A stretch of DNA of 6,784 bases from Bacteroidota bacterium (GTDB lineage Bacteria > Bacteroidota > Bacteroidia > Cytophagales > Cyclobacteriaceae): the NCBI GenBank assembly GCA_023412765.1, contig JAEZBX010000210.1, positions 1 to 6,784 on the forward strand. The letters are read 5' to 3'. The notes beneath the pieces are model-generated. The model did no database searches, was not told the origin of the DNA, and saw only the letters and a program-made list of their open reading frames with translations. Below, piece after piece: positions 1 through 6,608 of this stretch. The position numbers were made by a program, and so were the translations under genes. Numbering within the stretch: position 1 is the first letter of the stretch; the number at the start of each line of letters is the position of its first letter.

Positions 1-1
1 A

Positions 2-103
2 TGCGGCTGCGGAGCCAAGTCACGATCAATTACTGTTGCGCTAGGCGACGAAGTACCAAATTGTGCATCAAAAAGTGAGGAATACTTCTCTCAAAGCACT
101 TAA
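2..103 (+). CDS. Possible 3' end of a gene entering from the left edge (partial)
   Basis: Reading from base 2 gives 33 codons without a stop, ending at TAA (101-103). The visible peptide begins CGCGAKSRS and ends EEYFSQST. The other two + frames stop at bases 42 and 78. The composition (two closely spaced Cys near the start of the visible part, then a mixed polar tail) would suit the C-terminus of a soluble protein. I do not recognise a family and 33 residues are too few to assign one. If real, the gene converges on the histidine kinase, leaving about 50 bp that holds the degenerate 7-bp repeats. The alternative is plain intergenic DNA, since an open stretch of this length is expected often by chance. 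Confidence 0.3.
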   Translation, partial: CGCGAKSRSITVALGDEVPNCASKSEEYFSQST

Positions 104-122
104 TTGGAAGTTGACAAAGTAG

Positions 123-150
123 GATTAACTATTAACGAATAACTAATAAC
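123..150 (-). repeat. Four degenerate GTTATTA heptamers downstream of the kinase stop
   Basis: On the - strand, starting 3 bp after the kinase stop codon, the units are GTTATTA, GTTATTC, GTTAATA and GTTAATC, four contiguous 7-bp blocks. On the + strand they read GATTAAC, TATTAAC, GAATAAC, TAATAAC. The first unit is identical to the unit of the long perfect array at 6673-6784, and a 14-bp string (CGTTATTAGTTATT) is shared exactly with that array in opposite orientation (138-151 here, 6672-6685 there). The divergence grows with distance from the kinase gene, as in a decayed array. Confidence 0.75.
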
Positions 151-153
151 GGC

Positions 154-1533
154 TCACGCATTCTCAAGTACAATCCGAAATTTACTTCCCTTTCCAAGTT
201 CGGAATCAACGAAAATAATACCCTTGATTTTATTGAGCGCCTCCTTTACAATGTACAGACCCAAGCCTGTACCATCCGTATCTTCTGCAGCTCTGAAAAA
301 CATATCAAAAATTTTTGGCACATTCTCTTTTGATATACCCCTACCGTTGTCTTCAACCGATATTTCAACAACGTGACGATTTCTTTTGAAGGTCACCTTT
401 ATGAAAGGATTTGGTTGATCAAGATTGTGATACTTGACCGCGTTCGTCAAAAGGTTGTTAAGAATTATTTTAATCTGATTATAATCTGATTTAAAGATAT
501 GACTAGGATGTCCCTGGTAATCCAAAAAGATGGCTGAAGCTCCCTTGTTAAACTTTATGTCTGCTGTCGTTTCCTCAATCAATGCGCGCAAGTCCAATTC
601 TTCGATTTTGACGTCAATTTTTTTACTTCTTGACAAATTCAGAATATCGCTGATAATGAGATCAAGTTTCTTTATTCGTTCTTCAATGATATTCATAAAG
701 GTTCTCGCCTTTTCTTCCTGAAGCTCTATCCTCCCCAGATACGTTAATCCAAGAATAGAAGCTATAGGCGTTCGAAGATCGTGCGAGGTACTGGAGAGAA
801 AGCTGTCAAGCTCCTTGTTTTCGTCATTAAGTCGTTCGCGTTCATCTTCCAAAAACCACATCACCATTCCCATTCCGATTAGGGAAACGAGCAAGAGGTC
901 TGCAAAGCCAAACAACTCCAGACCTTCTGTTTTTTTTCCTAATACGTTGAGTAGTCTGATCGTAAAATTATACAACTGATAGAAGCTGAACAGGATAAGA
1001 GAAGTTGTAAGAAGTTGTTGCCCAAATCCCTTCGTAAACTTCTTATTCGTTAACACAACGATACCTGCAAGTAAAAATCCGATACCCGTTACAATCGCAC
1101 GGCTACCTGAGCTTATCAAATAATGGAAGAATACGCCGGATTGACTGAATGCTATGATAGAGATAAACGCAATGGCAAACGACAGGAGCAGCACCACACT
1201 GAAGCGGCGGCGTGAAAACGCTTTGTCATAGATTAACTCATACGTGCCCCTAAGGATATAGATGATTTGCAGAAAGCAGCATAGTTGAGCGATAACGCTG
1301 AATATTGTTCTTTGAAGAGACCGTTCATCGACGAGGAACATCAATACAATTCCAGTGCTGGCGGTGTAAATCGCAAAGGCCATCCAACTATAGGACCAGG
1401 TGTGCAGAAAAAAACGACGATACAGATTACCGAAGTGCCGAAATATGAAGAAGAAGATAAACCCTATGATTATCTCAGATAAATAGGCATAAATTAACCG
1501 GGCCGGTGCATCAGTAAAATCAATCGACCCCAT
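154..1533 (-). CDS. Membrane sensor histidine kinase with a multi-pass N-terminal sensor region
   Basis: This is a 459-residue HisKA/HATPase_c kinase that would sense a signal in or near the inner membrane and autophosphorylate a histidine for transfer to a response regulator. The first ~228 residues carry about seven hydrophobic segments (near 13-32, 46-68, 76-94, 111-129, 145-162, 172-192, 207-227) with short loops and no obvious periplasmic domain. A short charged linker (229-242) leads to the H-box STSHDLRTP with phospho-acceptor His251. The ATP-binding domain has the N-box LLTNAVKY (Asn364), the G1 box DNGRGI (395-400), an F-box KIFDMFF (407-413) and the G2 box GTGLGLYIVK (421-430). All key residues are present, so it should be active. 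No receiver domain is fused and no response regulator is adjacent, so its partner is unknown. The ATG at 1533 gives a complete first membrane helix. I see no Shine-Dalgarno sequence and no convincing promoter in the ~86 bp before the tRNA terminator. Confidence 0.93.
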   Translation of the reverse strand: MGSIDFTDAPARLIYAYLSEIIIGFIFFFIFRHFGNLYRRFFLHTWSYSWMAFAIYTASTGIVLMFLVDERSLQRTIFSVIAQLCCFLQIIYILRGTYELIYDKAFSRRRFSVVLLLSFAIAFISIIAFSQSGVFFHYLISSGSRAIVTGIGFLLAGIVVLTNKKFTKGFGQQLLTTSLILFSFYQLYNFTIRLLNVLGKKTEGLELFGFADLLLVSLIGMGMVMWFLEDERERLNDENKELDSFLSSTSHDLRTPIASILGLTYLGRIELQEEKARTFMNIIEERIKKLDLIISDILNLSRSKKIDVKIEELDLRALIEETTADIKFNKGASAIFLDYQGHPSHIFKSDYNQIKIILNNLLTNAVKYHNLDQPNPFIKVTFKRNRHVVEISVEDNGRGISKENVPKIFDMFFRAAEDTDGTGLGLYIVKEALNKIKGIIFVDSELGKGSKFRIVLENA

Positions 1534-1619
1534 CAGATGGATTTTTGGATAATGAACATAGAGACTCGAATACTCTTCGCTAAATTATCAAAATTGCACA
1601 TTGATCCTGCTATAAACGT

Positions 1620-1643
1620 AAAAGCCTCCGTTCGGAGGCTTTT
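1620..1643 (-). terminator. Intrinsic terminator of the tRNA-Phe unit
   Basis: A perfect 10-bp inverted repeat (AAAAGCCTCC, loop of 4, GGAGGCTTTT) lies 4 bp beyond the 3' end of the tRNA, in the direction of tRNA transcription. On the - strand it ends in a short T run. It should end the tRNA transcript and separate it from the kinase gene downstream on the same strand. The arms end in A and T runs on both sides, so it could work weakly in either direction. Confidence 0.8.
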
Positions 1644-1647
1644 CGGG

Positions 1648-1720
1648 TGGTGATGGAGGGAATTGAACCCCCGACACAAGGATTTTCAGTCCTTTGCTCT
1701 ACCAACTGAGCTACATCACC
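1648..1720 (-). tRNA. tRNA-Phe (anticodon GAA)
   Basis: The - strand sequence folds into a standard 73-nt cloverleaf. The acceptor stem is GGTGATG with CATCACC, the D-arm GCTC/GAGC encloses AGTTGGTA, and the anticodon stem AAGGA/TCCTT holds the loop CTGAAAA with GAA at tRNA positions 34-36 (+ strand bases 1685-1687). The variable loop is GTGTC, and the T-arm GGGGG/CCCTC (one G-U pair) holds TTCAATT. The discriminator base is A (1648). The next three bases on the tRNA strand are CCC, so CCA is not encoded and must be added after transcription. It is a single-gene unit with its own promoter and terminator. Confidence 0.97.
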
Positions 1721-1733
1721 TTAAAATGAGGCA

Positions 1734-1764
1734 CAAAAGTATGTAAATTTAGATTCCATGCAAA
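1734..1764 (-). promoter_or_regulatory. Bacteroidota-type promoter of tRNA-Phe
   Basis: On the - strand, TTTG (1761-1764) is followed after 19 bp by TACTTTTG (1734-1741), matching both parts of the Bacteroidota primary sigma factor consensus (TTTG at -33, TAnnTTTG at -7). The -7 element ends 13 bp before the first base of the tRNA, leaving room for only a very short 5' leader. No equally good match was found before the protein genes. Confidence 0.8.
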
Positions 1765-1822
1765 ACCGAACCATGATTTACAGAACTTAAGAACTATGGG
1801 ACTTAGATGTTGTTCGCTACTC

Positions 1823-1837
1823 AACGGACTATCCGTT
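1823..1837. other. Small perfect hairpin upstream of the Fe-S operon
   Basis: AACGGA, a 3-base loop (CTA) and TCCGTT form a perfect 6-bp inverted repeat about 87 bp before the start codon at 1924. It lies in the 160-bp region between the tRNA promoter and the Fe-S genes, which must hold that operon's promoter. No full TTTG-N19-TAnnTTTG match is present there; the nearest -7-like string is AAGGTTTG at 1843-1850 (one mismatch, no -33 partner at the right distance). The hairpin could be an operator, a leader structure or chance. Confidence 0.3.
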
Positions 1838-1923
1838 CCCGTAAGGTTTGCTGAATAATGGTTTGTCCGGAACAATGTCTATTTTTAGCATCGGCGCAAT
1901 AACCCTGAGATTAGCCAGCAGAT

Positions 1924-3228
1924 ATGATCCAACAAATACTTTTTATCGTCGCGTTGGGGATCGCAGTTTATCTGATCCGGAAACGGGTACTGCGCATTCG
2001 GAATACCATCAAGCTCGGTCAGAAAAACTTGATAAATGATAGGCCTGGTGAACGACTTAGAAATCTTCTGCTTGTCGCTTTTGGCCAGAAAAAGATGTTT
2101 AAGCGTCCTATCCCGGCAATTCTTCATTTTTTCATTTACGCCGGATTTCTAATTATCAACATAGAAGTGCTCGAATTCATAATTGACGGCATCTTCGGCA
2201 CGCATAGAGTCTTTGCGCCTTACCTGGGCAGCTTCTACAATTTCCTAATGAACGGCTTCGAATTTCTCGCCGTGGCCGTTTTGGTCTCTTGTGTCATAAT
2301 GCTCATACGCAGGAACGTTCTAAAAATAAATCGCTTCTGGTCCGCTGAAATGACAGCGTGGCCCAGATTGGATGCTAACATTATTTTGATAACCGAAATT
2401 ACGCTGATGCTGGCTATTCTCTCGATGAATGCATCAGACCAATTGCTCCAACAAAAATCAGTTTCGTCTTATACAAATACGGGGCCCTTATTTTTTAGCG
2501 GGATGCTCGTTCCGGTGTTCGCCAACTTTGACACGTCAGCCCTTGTGGTGACAGAACGGTTGGCCTGGTGGTTTCATATCCTTGGGATTCTTGCTTTCGC
2601 TATTTATATCACCTATTCAAAACATCTACACATCTTTTTGGCGTTCCCCAACACGTATTTTGCTAAACTGGAACCAAAAGGGCGTATGGAAAATATGCCG
2701 GTGGTTACAAATGAAGTTAAAACAATGCTTGGGCTGGCGCCGTCAGGTGAAAGCACAGCCCCCGCGCCTGGACGGTTTGGCGCTAAGGATGTCAATGACC
2801 TATCGTGGCACCACCTGTTGGCGGCGTACTCGTGCACTGAGTGCGGTCGCTGCACTTCAGAATGCCCCGCGAATATTACTGGAAAAAAACTTTCTCCAAG
2901 AAAGATAATGATGGATACGCGCGACAGGATGGAGGAAGTTGGCGCTAAAGGAAATGACGGATTAAACGATGGGAAATCGCTGCTAGGCGATTACATTACA
3001 AAGGAAGAGATCAATGCCTGCACCAGCTGCAATGCTTGTTTTGAAGCTTGCCCTGTGATGATCAATCCCCTGGAGATCATTTTGGAATTAAGACGATTCG
3101 TTGCCATGGAGGAATCAGGCTCGCCAGCTGCCTGGAACGCAATGTTTCAGAATATCGAGACTAACTTTGCCCCATGGAAGTTTTCTCCCAACGACCGCTT
3201 CAACTGGGCTAATGAAATAAAAAAGTAA
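1924..3228 (+). CDS. Membrane-anchored (Fe-S)-binding protein, NarI/DsrM-like plus 2x[4Fe-4S]
   Basis: This 434-residue protein is probably the membrane subunit of a quinone-linked electron-transfer complex. An N-terminal helix (3-18) is followed by hydrophobic segments near 64-89, 107-128, 151-169 and 213-231, with a weaker one near 187-200, resembling a NarI/DsrM-type domain. His68 and His218 lie in membrane segments, and His234 and His236 lie just past the last one; these are candidate heme b ligands. The soluble C-terminal part has two ferredoxin motifs, CTECGRCTSECP (Cys304, 307, 310, 314) and CTSCNACFEACP (Cys366, 369, 372, 376), the HdrC/GlpC-like layout, expected on the cytoplasmic side. 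Three in-frame stops lie within 24 bp upstream, so the ATG at 1924 is the first possible ATG start. The next gene begins 1 bp after the stop, so the two are surely co-transcribed. The exact electron donor is not visible. Confidence 0.9.
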   Translation: MIQQILFIVALGIAVYLIRKRVLRIRNTIKLGQKNLINDRPGERLRNLLLVAFGQKKMFKRPIPAILHFFIYAGFLIINIEVLEFIIDGIFGTHRVFAPYLGSFYNFLMNGFEFLAVAVLVSCVIMLIRRNVLKINRFWSAEMTAWPRLDANIILITEITLMLAILSMNASDQLLQQKSVSSYTNTGPLFFSGMLVPVFANFDTSALVVTERLAWWFHILGILAFAIYITYSKHLHIFLAFPNTYFAKLEPKGRMENMPVVTNEVKTMLGLAPSGESTAPAPGRFGAKDVNDLSWHHLLAAYSCTECGRCTSECPANITGKKLSPRKIMMDTRDRMEEVGAKGNDGLNDGKSLLGDYITKEEINACTSCNACFEACPVMINPLEIILELRRFVAMEESGSPAAWNAMFQNIETNFAPWKFSPNDRFNWANEIKK

Positions 3229-3229
3229 G

Positions 3230-4021
3230 ATGGCAGAAGATCGGATAGCCATTCCAACAATGGCGGAACTGTTAGCTAAAAATGAAACTCCAGAAATACT
3301 TTTTTGGGTCGGTTGCGCCGGCTCCTTTGACGATCGCTATAAGCGCGTGACGCGGGCATTTGCCGGAATTCTCGCTGCTGCAGGTATAAAGTTTGCGGTA
3401 CTCGGCAATGAAGAAACGTGCACAGGCGACCCTGCCCGACGCGCAGGAAACGAATTTCTTTTTCAGATGCAGGCAATGAACAATATCCAGGTTTTAAATG
3501 GCTATGGCATAAAAAAGATAGTTACGGCGTGTCCCCATTGCTTTAATACCTTGAAGAACGAATACCCTGAATTAGGAGGAAACTTTGATGTGGTGCACCA
3601 TTCAACTTTCTTATTGGACCTCCTGGCGAGCGGAAGAATTAAGGTCGAAGGAGGATCGTTTCAGGGCAAAAAAATCACCTATCACGATTCTTGTTTTTTG
3701 GGAAGAGCTAACAACATTTACGAAGCTCCCCGCTCTGTACTGGAAGCATTAGACGCTGATTTGGTGGAAATGAAAAGATCCCGGTCCAAAGGATTGTGCT
3801 GTGGTGCGGGAGGCGCTCAAATGTTTAAAGAGCCTGAACGGGGTCGAAAGGACATCAATGTTGAGCGAACCGAAGAAGCATTGGCTACAGGTGCCAGTAC
3901 CATCGCCGTTGCATGCCCATTTTGCATGACCATGATGAGCGATGGTGTGAAAGCGAAAAACAAGGAAAACGATGTGCAGGTGAAGGATCTGGCAGAACTT
4001 ATTGCCGGTATGAAAGGTTAA
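3230..4021 (+). CDS. Cysteine-rich (CCG-domain) (Fe-S)-binding protein, HdrB/HdrD-like
   Basis: This 263-residue soluble protein has two tandem cysteine-rich domains of the heterodisulfide reductase type (CCG, formerly DUF224). Domain 1 has Cys29 (WVGCAGSFDDR), Cys64 (ETCTGDPARRAGNE) and Cys101/Cys104 (CPHC). Domain 2 has Cys155 (HDSCFLGR), Cys190-Cys191 (LCCGAGG) and Cys229/Cys232 (CPFC). Domain 2 is a complete CCG motif suited to a [4Fe-4S] cluster. Domain 1 has Cys-Thr-Gly where the canonical motif has Cys-Cys-Gly, so its cluster is probably of another type. It is translated 1 bp after the membrane Fe-S protein and most likely docks on it, receiving or donating electrons through its ferredoxin clusters. 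In other lineages these domains are fused in one chain. Redox substrate unknown; a role at the ETF/menaquinone junction is an inference. Confidence 0.9.
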   Translation: MAEDRIAIPTMAELLAKNETPEILFWVGCAGSFDDRYKRVTRAFAGILAAAGIKFAVLGNEETCTGDPARRAGNEFLFQMQAMNNIQVLNGYGIKKIVTACPHCFNTLKNEYPELGGNFDVVHHSTFLLDLLASGRIKVEGGSFQGKKITYHDSCFLGRANNIYEAPRSVLEALDADLVEMKRSRSKGLCCGAGGAQMFKEPERGRKDINVERTEEALATGASTIAVACPFCMTMMSDGVKAKNKENDVQVKDLAELIAGMKG

Positions 4022-4024
4022 ATT

Positions 4025-4038
4025 TTACAGTTAACAGT
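4025..4038 (+). repeat. Two CAG-type heptamers in the gap after the Fe-S gene
   Basis: TTACAGT and TAACAGT are adjacent 7-bp units followed by CAGG, starting 3 bp after the stop codon at 4019-4021. They resemble the YRWCAGC units at 6606-6654. They fill most of the 24-bp gap before the next start codon. Two units alone could be chance; the call rests on the same pattern recurring after another stop codon in the window. Confidence 0.35.
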
Positions 4039-4045
4039 CAGGAAA

Positions 4046-4549
4046 ATGTTTGTACCATTTGATGAAATACATGATCGTTCGCGAATCTGGATATACCAGA
4101 GCAGCCGAAAACTTAATCGTGAGGAAGTCAGCATAATTTCTGACGCCCTTAGAGCGTTTACAGAACGCTGGCTGGTGCATGGCAGTCCGATGCGGGCGTC
4201 CTTTGATATTAAATTTGATCAGTTTGTAATCCTTGCTGCTGACGAAGATGTAAATTCAGCAAGTGGTTGCTCGATCGATGATTCTGTCAGGACTTTCAAA
4301 AAACTAGGATCGGATTTGAGTATCGATTTTTTTGATCGCACACAAGTAGCTTTCCGGAGAGCGGACGAAGTGTTCATGATACCCGTGTCTGATCTGAAAA
4401 GCAAATTGTTGGATGGAGAATGGAATTCCGAGACCATGGTCTTTAACAACCTGGTTGCCTCCAAAGGAGACCTGAGAAATTCCTGGCAGGTACCGGCCGG
4501 CACGACATGGTTGAAACGCTTTTTGCCAAAACAAACTGTGGCCGGATAA
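4046..4549 (+). CDS. Conserved Bacteroidota protein of unknown function
   Basis: This is a 167-residue soluble protein with no signal peptide or membrane segment. It starts MFVPFDEIHDRSRIWIYQSS, a start I associate with a small Bacteroidota family often named 'ABC transporter ATPase' in databases. The sequence does not support that name: there is no Walker A (GxxGxGKS/T), no LSGGQ signature and no Walker B. Visible points of interest are a single Cys75 in SASGCSIDDS, an Arg/Trp-rich N-terminal half, and a C-terminal stretch SWQVPAGTTWLKRFLP (146-161). It begins 24 bp after the Fe-S gene with no terminator between them, so it is probably in the same transcript and may serve the redox complex or its assembly; that is context only. 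Its ATG follows AGGA with only 2 bp spacing, too close for a normal ribosome-binding site. Function unknown. Confidence 0.85.
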   Translation: MFVPFDEIHDRSRIWIYQSSRKLNREEVSIISDALRAFTERWLVHGSPMRASFDIKFDQFVILAADEDVNSASGCSIDDSVRTFKKLGSDLSIDFFDRTQVAFRRADEVFMIPVSDLKSKLLDGEWNSETMVFNNLVASKGDLRNSWQVPAGTTWLKRFLPKQTVAG

Positions 4550-4592
4550 ACAACTTATTTGTAGCTTTATTAAGTTTTAGAAATTTTTTACT

Positions 4593-6608
4593 ATGAGGTT
4601 GAGTGGTTTAACGCTGATCTGCTGCTTATTTTTAGCTTCATGCAGCACTGAAAGAAAAGCTCAGAAGGCTTTTGTCCTCGGCAAGTATCAGAATTCGATC
4701 GATCTTTATAAAAAGGTTGTGGGCAAGAGTCAATCCAGTGGGAAGGCCAATTACTTCATCGCAGAGTCCTATCGCCTTAGCAACAGACCAAAGGAGGCAG
4801 AAGCTTACTATGCGAAAGCAGGAGGTAAAGGGATTGATGCTGACTCGGTGCAGTTCTATTACGCTCAATCACTTAAGGCAAACAGCAAATATGCTGATGC
4901 CCGCCAGCAACTGGATGAGTTGATAAAACGAAGCACGAATACTCCCCTTAAGGATCGAGCAAAGTTCGAGATGGATGGCCTGGCTTACCTTGAAAAATTA
5001 AATGAGACTGAAAGTTATTACAGGGTCAAAAATCTTGAGCTCATCAATACTCCGTCAAGCGAATACTCGCCTGTTTTCCTAAACAATGAATTATACTTCA
5101 CTTCTTCGCGAAGCAACGATAAAATATACGAGGCCACCGGTACTCCATATACAGATATTTACAAAGTTGCCAGCCGTGGTGCGATTGTAGATATAGCTAC
5201 CGTTGCGCCACTACCTGCAGGCATCAATTCATCGAGCATTAACGATGGTTGCATCACTTTTTCTCCTGACGGCAAGACAATGGTGTTTGCTAAGGGCAAT
5301 ACAGCAAAAAGGAAAAGTTCAGATGATGTCGACCTCTATATTTCAAGATTTAGAAACGGCGCCTGGTCGGAGCCAGTTTTGATCAACATCAACGAACCTG
5401 GTGCGTGGGATTCGACTCCGGCATTCAGTCCCGATGGCAGAACGCTCTACTTTTCATCCAATCGTAAATCGCGCGGAAGGAACCAAATTAGTTATGGGGG
5501 CACTGATATTTACTCTGCACAAATGGATACCCGCGGGCGCTTCTCGCGGGTAAGAAACCTCGGACCTGAAATCAATACTCCTGGGAATGAAATGTTTCCA
5601 TATGTCGCGGAGGATGCAAAATTGTACTTCGCTTCTGATGGTCATCCCGGATATGGGGGCCTTGATCTGTTTGTGGTCAAACGCGCTGAAGGCAAGACCG
5701 TAATTCAGAATCTGTCTCAGCCTATGAATTCCTCCGGCGATGATTTCGGGATCTTTTTATTTCGCCCTGACCGTGGGTTCTTTACCTCTAACCGGGAAGG
5801 CGGCAAAGGCGATGACGATATCTACACTTTCGTGAATGAAGATCCCAACTTAAAGGTGATAAACTATTACTTACAGGGAATTACTTATACTCAAGACAAG
5901 GATGGGAAGCTGCAAATATTACCTAACACGAGAGTCAATCTTCTCGATGGCAAAGGCGATATTATGCAGGATTATGTTACCGGCGATGATGGGAAGTTTT
6001 TATTCCGCGTCTATGAAAATGAAGATTACACCATGGTGGGAGAGACTGATGGATACCTTGTGAAACGGCAGGGCTATACGACAAAGGGAAGAGCGGTAGA
6101 CCCCTCTACGTTAAAAGATCTTATCACCAACATTACGCTTGATACTATTATCGTGCTTGATAAAATCGAGATCAACAAGACATTTGTACTGGAGAACATT
6201 TACTACAACTTTAACAGAGCAGAAATTCGGGAAGATGCTGCCAAGGAATTGGACAAGCTCGTACAACTTCTAATTGATAATCCAGAAATAAAGATTGAGC
6301 TTGGATCGCATACCGACAGTGTAGACACTGATGCGTTCAATCTCGACTTGTCACGCCGACGTGCTGAATCTGCGGTACGGTATATTGTACAAAATGGTAT
6401 TGCCCCTGACAGGATAGTTGCGAAAGGCTATGGTGAGTCTCAACCCATCGCGCGAAACACAAATCCTGATGGTACTGATAATCCAGAGGGTCGGCAGAAG
6501 AATCGACGCACAGAGTTCAAAATCCTTGAAGTGGGTGTGATTCCGAAATCACTGGACGGTGATGATCCAATCGACGATGAGGATAAGTATTTTAATGAAG
6601 GCAATTGA
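4593..6608 (+). CDS. PorE-like outer-membrane lipoprotein: TPR, PD40 propeller, CRD, OmpA C-terminal domain
   Basis: This 671-residue lipoprotein likely links the outer membrane to peptidoglycan and holds a protein complex in the periplasm. A short hydrophobic signal ends in the lipobox LASC (14-17), with Cys17 as the lipidation site. TPR-like helices fill about 23-130. Five propeller-blade repeats follow (near 158-173, 220-235, 275-291, 333-348, 385-401), two with the signature FSPDG of PD40/TolB-type blades. Residues ~424-520 look like a carboxypeptidase-regulatory-like beta domain (NTRVNLLDGKG, TGDDGKFLF). The OmpA C-terminal domain (~530-648) has HTD (Asp575) and LSRRR (Arg590), 15 residues apart as in the diaminopimelate-binding pair of Acinetobacter OmpA. 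An acidic tail ends the protein. Domain order and length match the type IX secretion protein PorE, but Bacteroidota carry several paralogues and no secretion gene is nearby, so I give no symbol. The 43-bp upstream gap is AT-rich with no clear promoter or terminator. Confidence 0.93.
   Translation: MRLSGLTLICCLFLASCSTERKAQKAFVLGKYQNSIDLYKKVVGKSQSSGKANYFIAESYRLSNRPKEAEAYYAKAGGKGIDADSVQFYYAQSLKANSKYADARQQLDELIKRSTNTPLKDRAKFEMDGLAYLEKLNETESYYRVKNLELINTPSSEYSPVFLNNELYFTSSRSNDKIYEATGTPYTDIYKVASRGAIVDIATVAPLPAGINSSSINDGCITFSPDGKTMVFAKGNTAKRKSSDDVDLYISRFRNGAWSEPVLININEPGAWDSTPAFSPDGRTLYFSSNRKSRGRNQISYGGTDIYSAQMDTRGRFSRVRNLGPEINTPGNEMFPYVAEDAKLYFASDGHPGYGGLDLFVVKRAEGKTVIQNLSQPMNSSGDDFGIFLFRPDRGFFTSNREGGKGDDDIYTFVNEDPNLKVINYYLQGITYTQDKDGKLQILPNTRVNLLDGKGDIMQDYVTGDDGKFLFRVYENEDYTMVGETDGYLVKRQGYTTKGRAVDPSTLKDLITNITLDTIIVLDKIEINKTFVLENIYYNFNRAEIREDAAKELDKLVQLLIDNPEIKIELGSHTDSVDTDAFNLDLSRRRAESAVRYIVQNGIAPDRIVAKGYGESQPIARNTNPDGTDNPEGRQKNRRTEFKILEVGVIPKSLDGDDPIDDEDKYFNEGN

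Noticed and set aside
530..721. Open frame on the + strand inside the kinase
   Set aside because: It is antisense to the conserved HisKA region, whose motifs are intact on the - strand.
1285..1482. Open frame on the + strand inside the kinase N-terminus
   Set aside because: It is antisense to the membrane segments of the kinase and has no recognisable features.
1648..1720. tRNA-Phe as an integration site for a genomic island
   Set aside because: No integrase lies next to it and I found no duplicated tRNA 3' end in the window.
1848..2039. Small + strand gene before the membrane Fe-S protein
   Set aside because: It overlaps the N-terminus of the Fe-S protein in another frame for most of its length and resembles nothing known.
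2582..2908. 108-codon + strand open frame inside the Fe-S gene
   Set aside because: It is a shifted frame over the ferredoxin region; the motif-bearing frame is clearly the coding one.
4219..4503. 94-codon - strand open frame opposite the 167-residue protein
   Set aside because: It is antisense to a gene with a recognisable family start and has no upstream signals.
4046..4549. ABC transporter ATPase
   Set aside because: No Walker A, Walker B or signature motif can be found in the protein.
4522..4578. Promoter for the lipoprotein gene (TTTG at 4522, TAAGTTTT at 4571 or CTTATTTG at 4554)
   Set aside because: Neither -7 candidate matches fully and none has a TTTG at the required 19-bp spacing.
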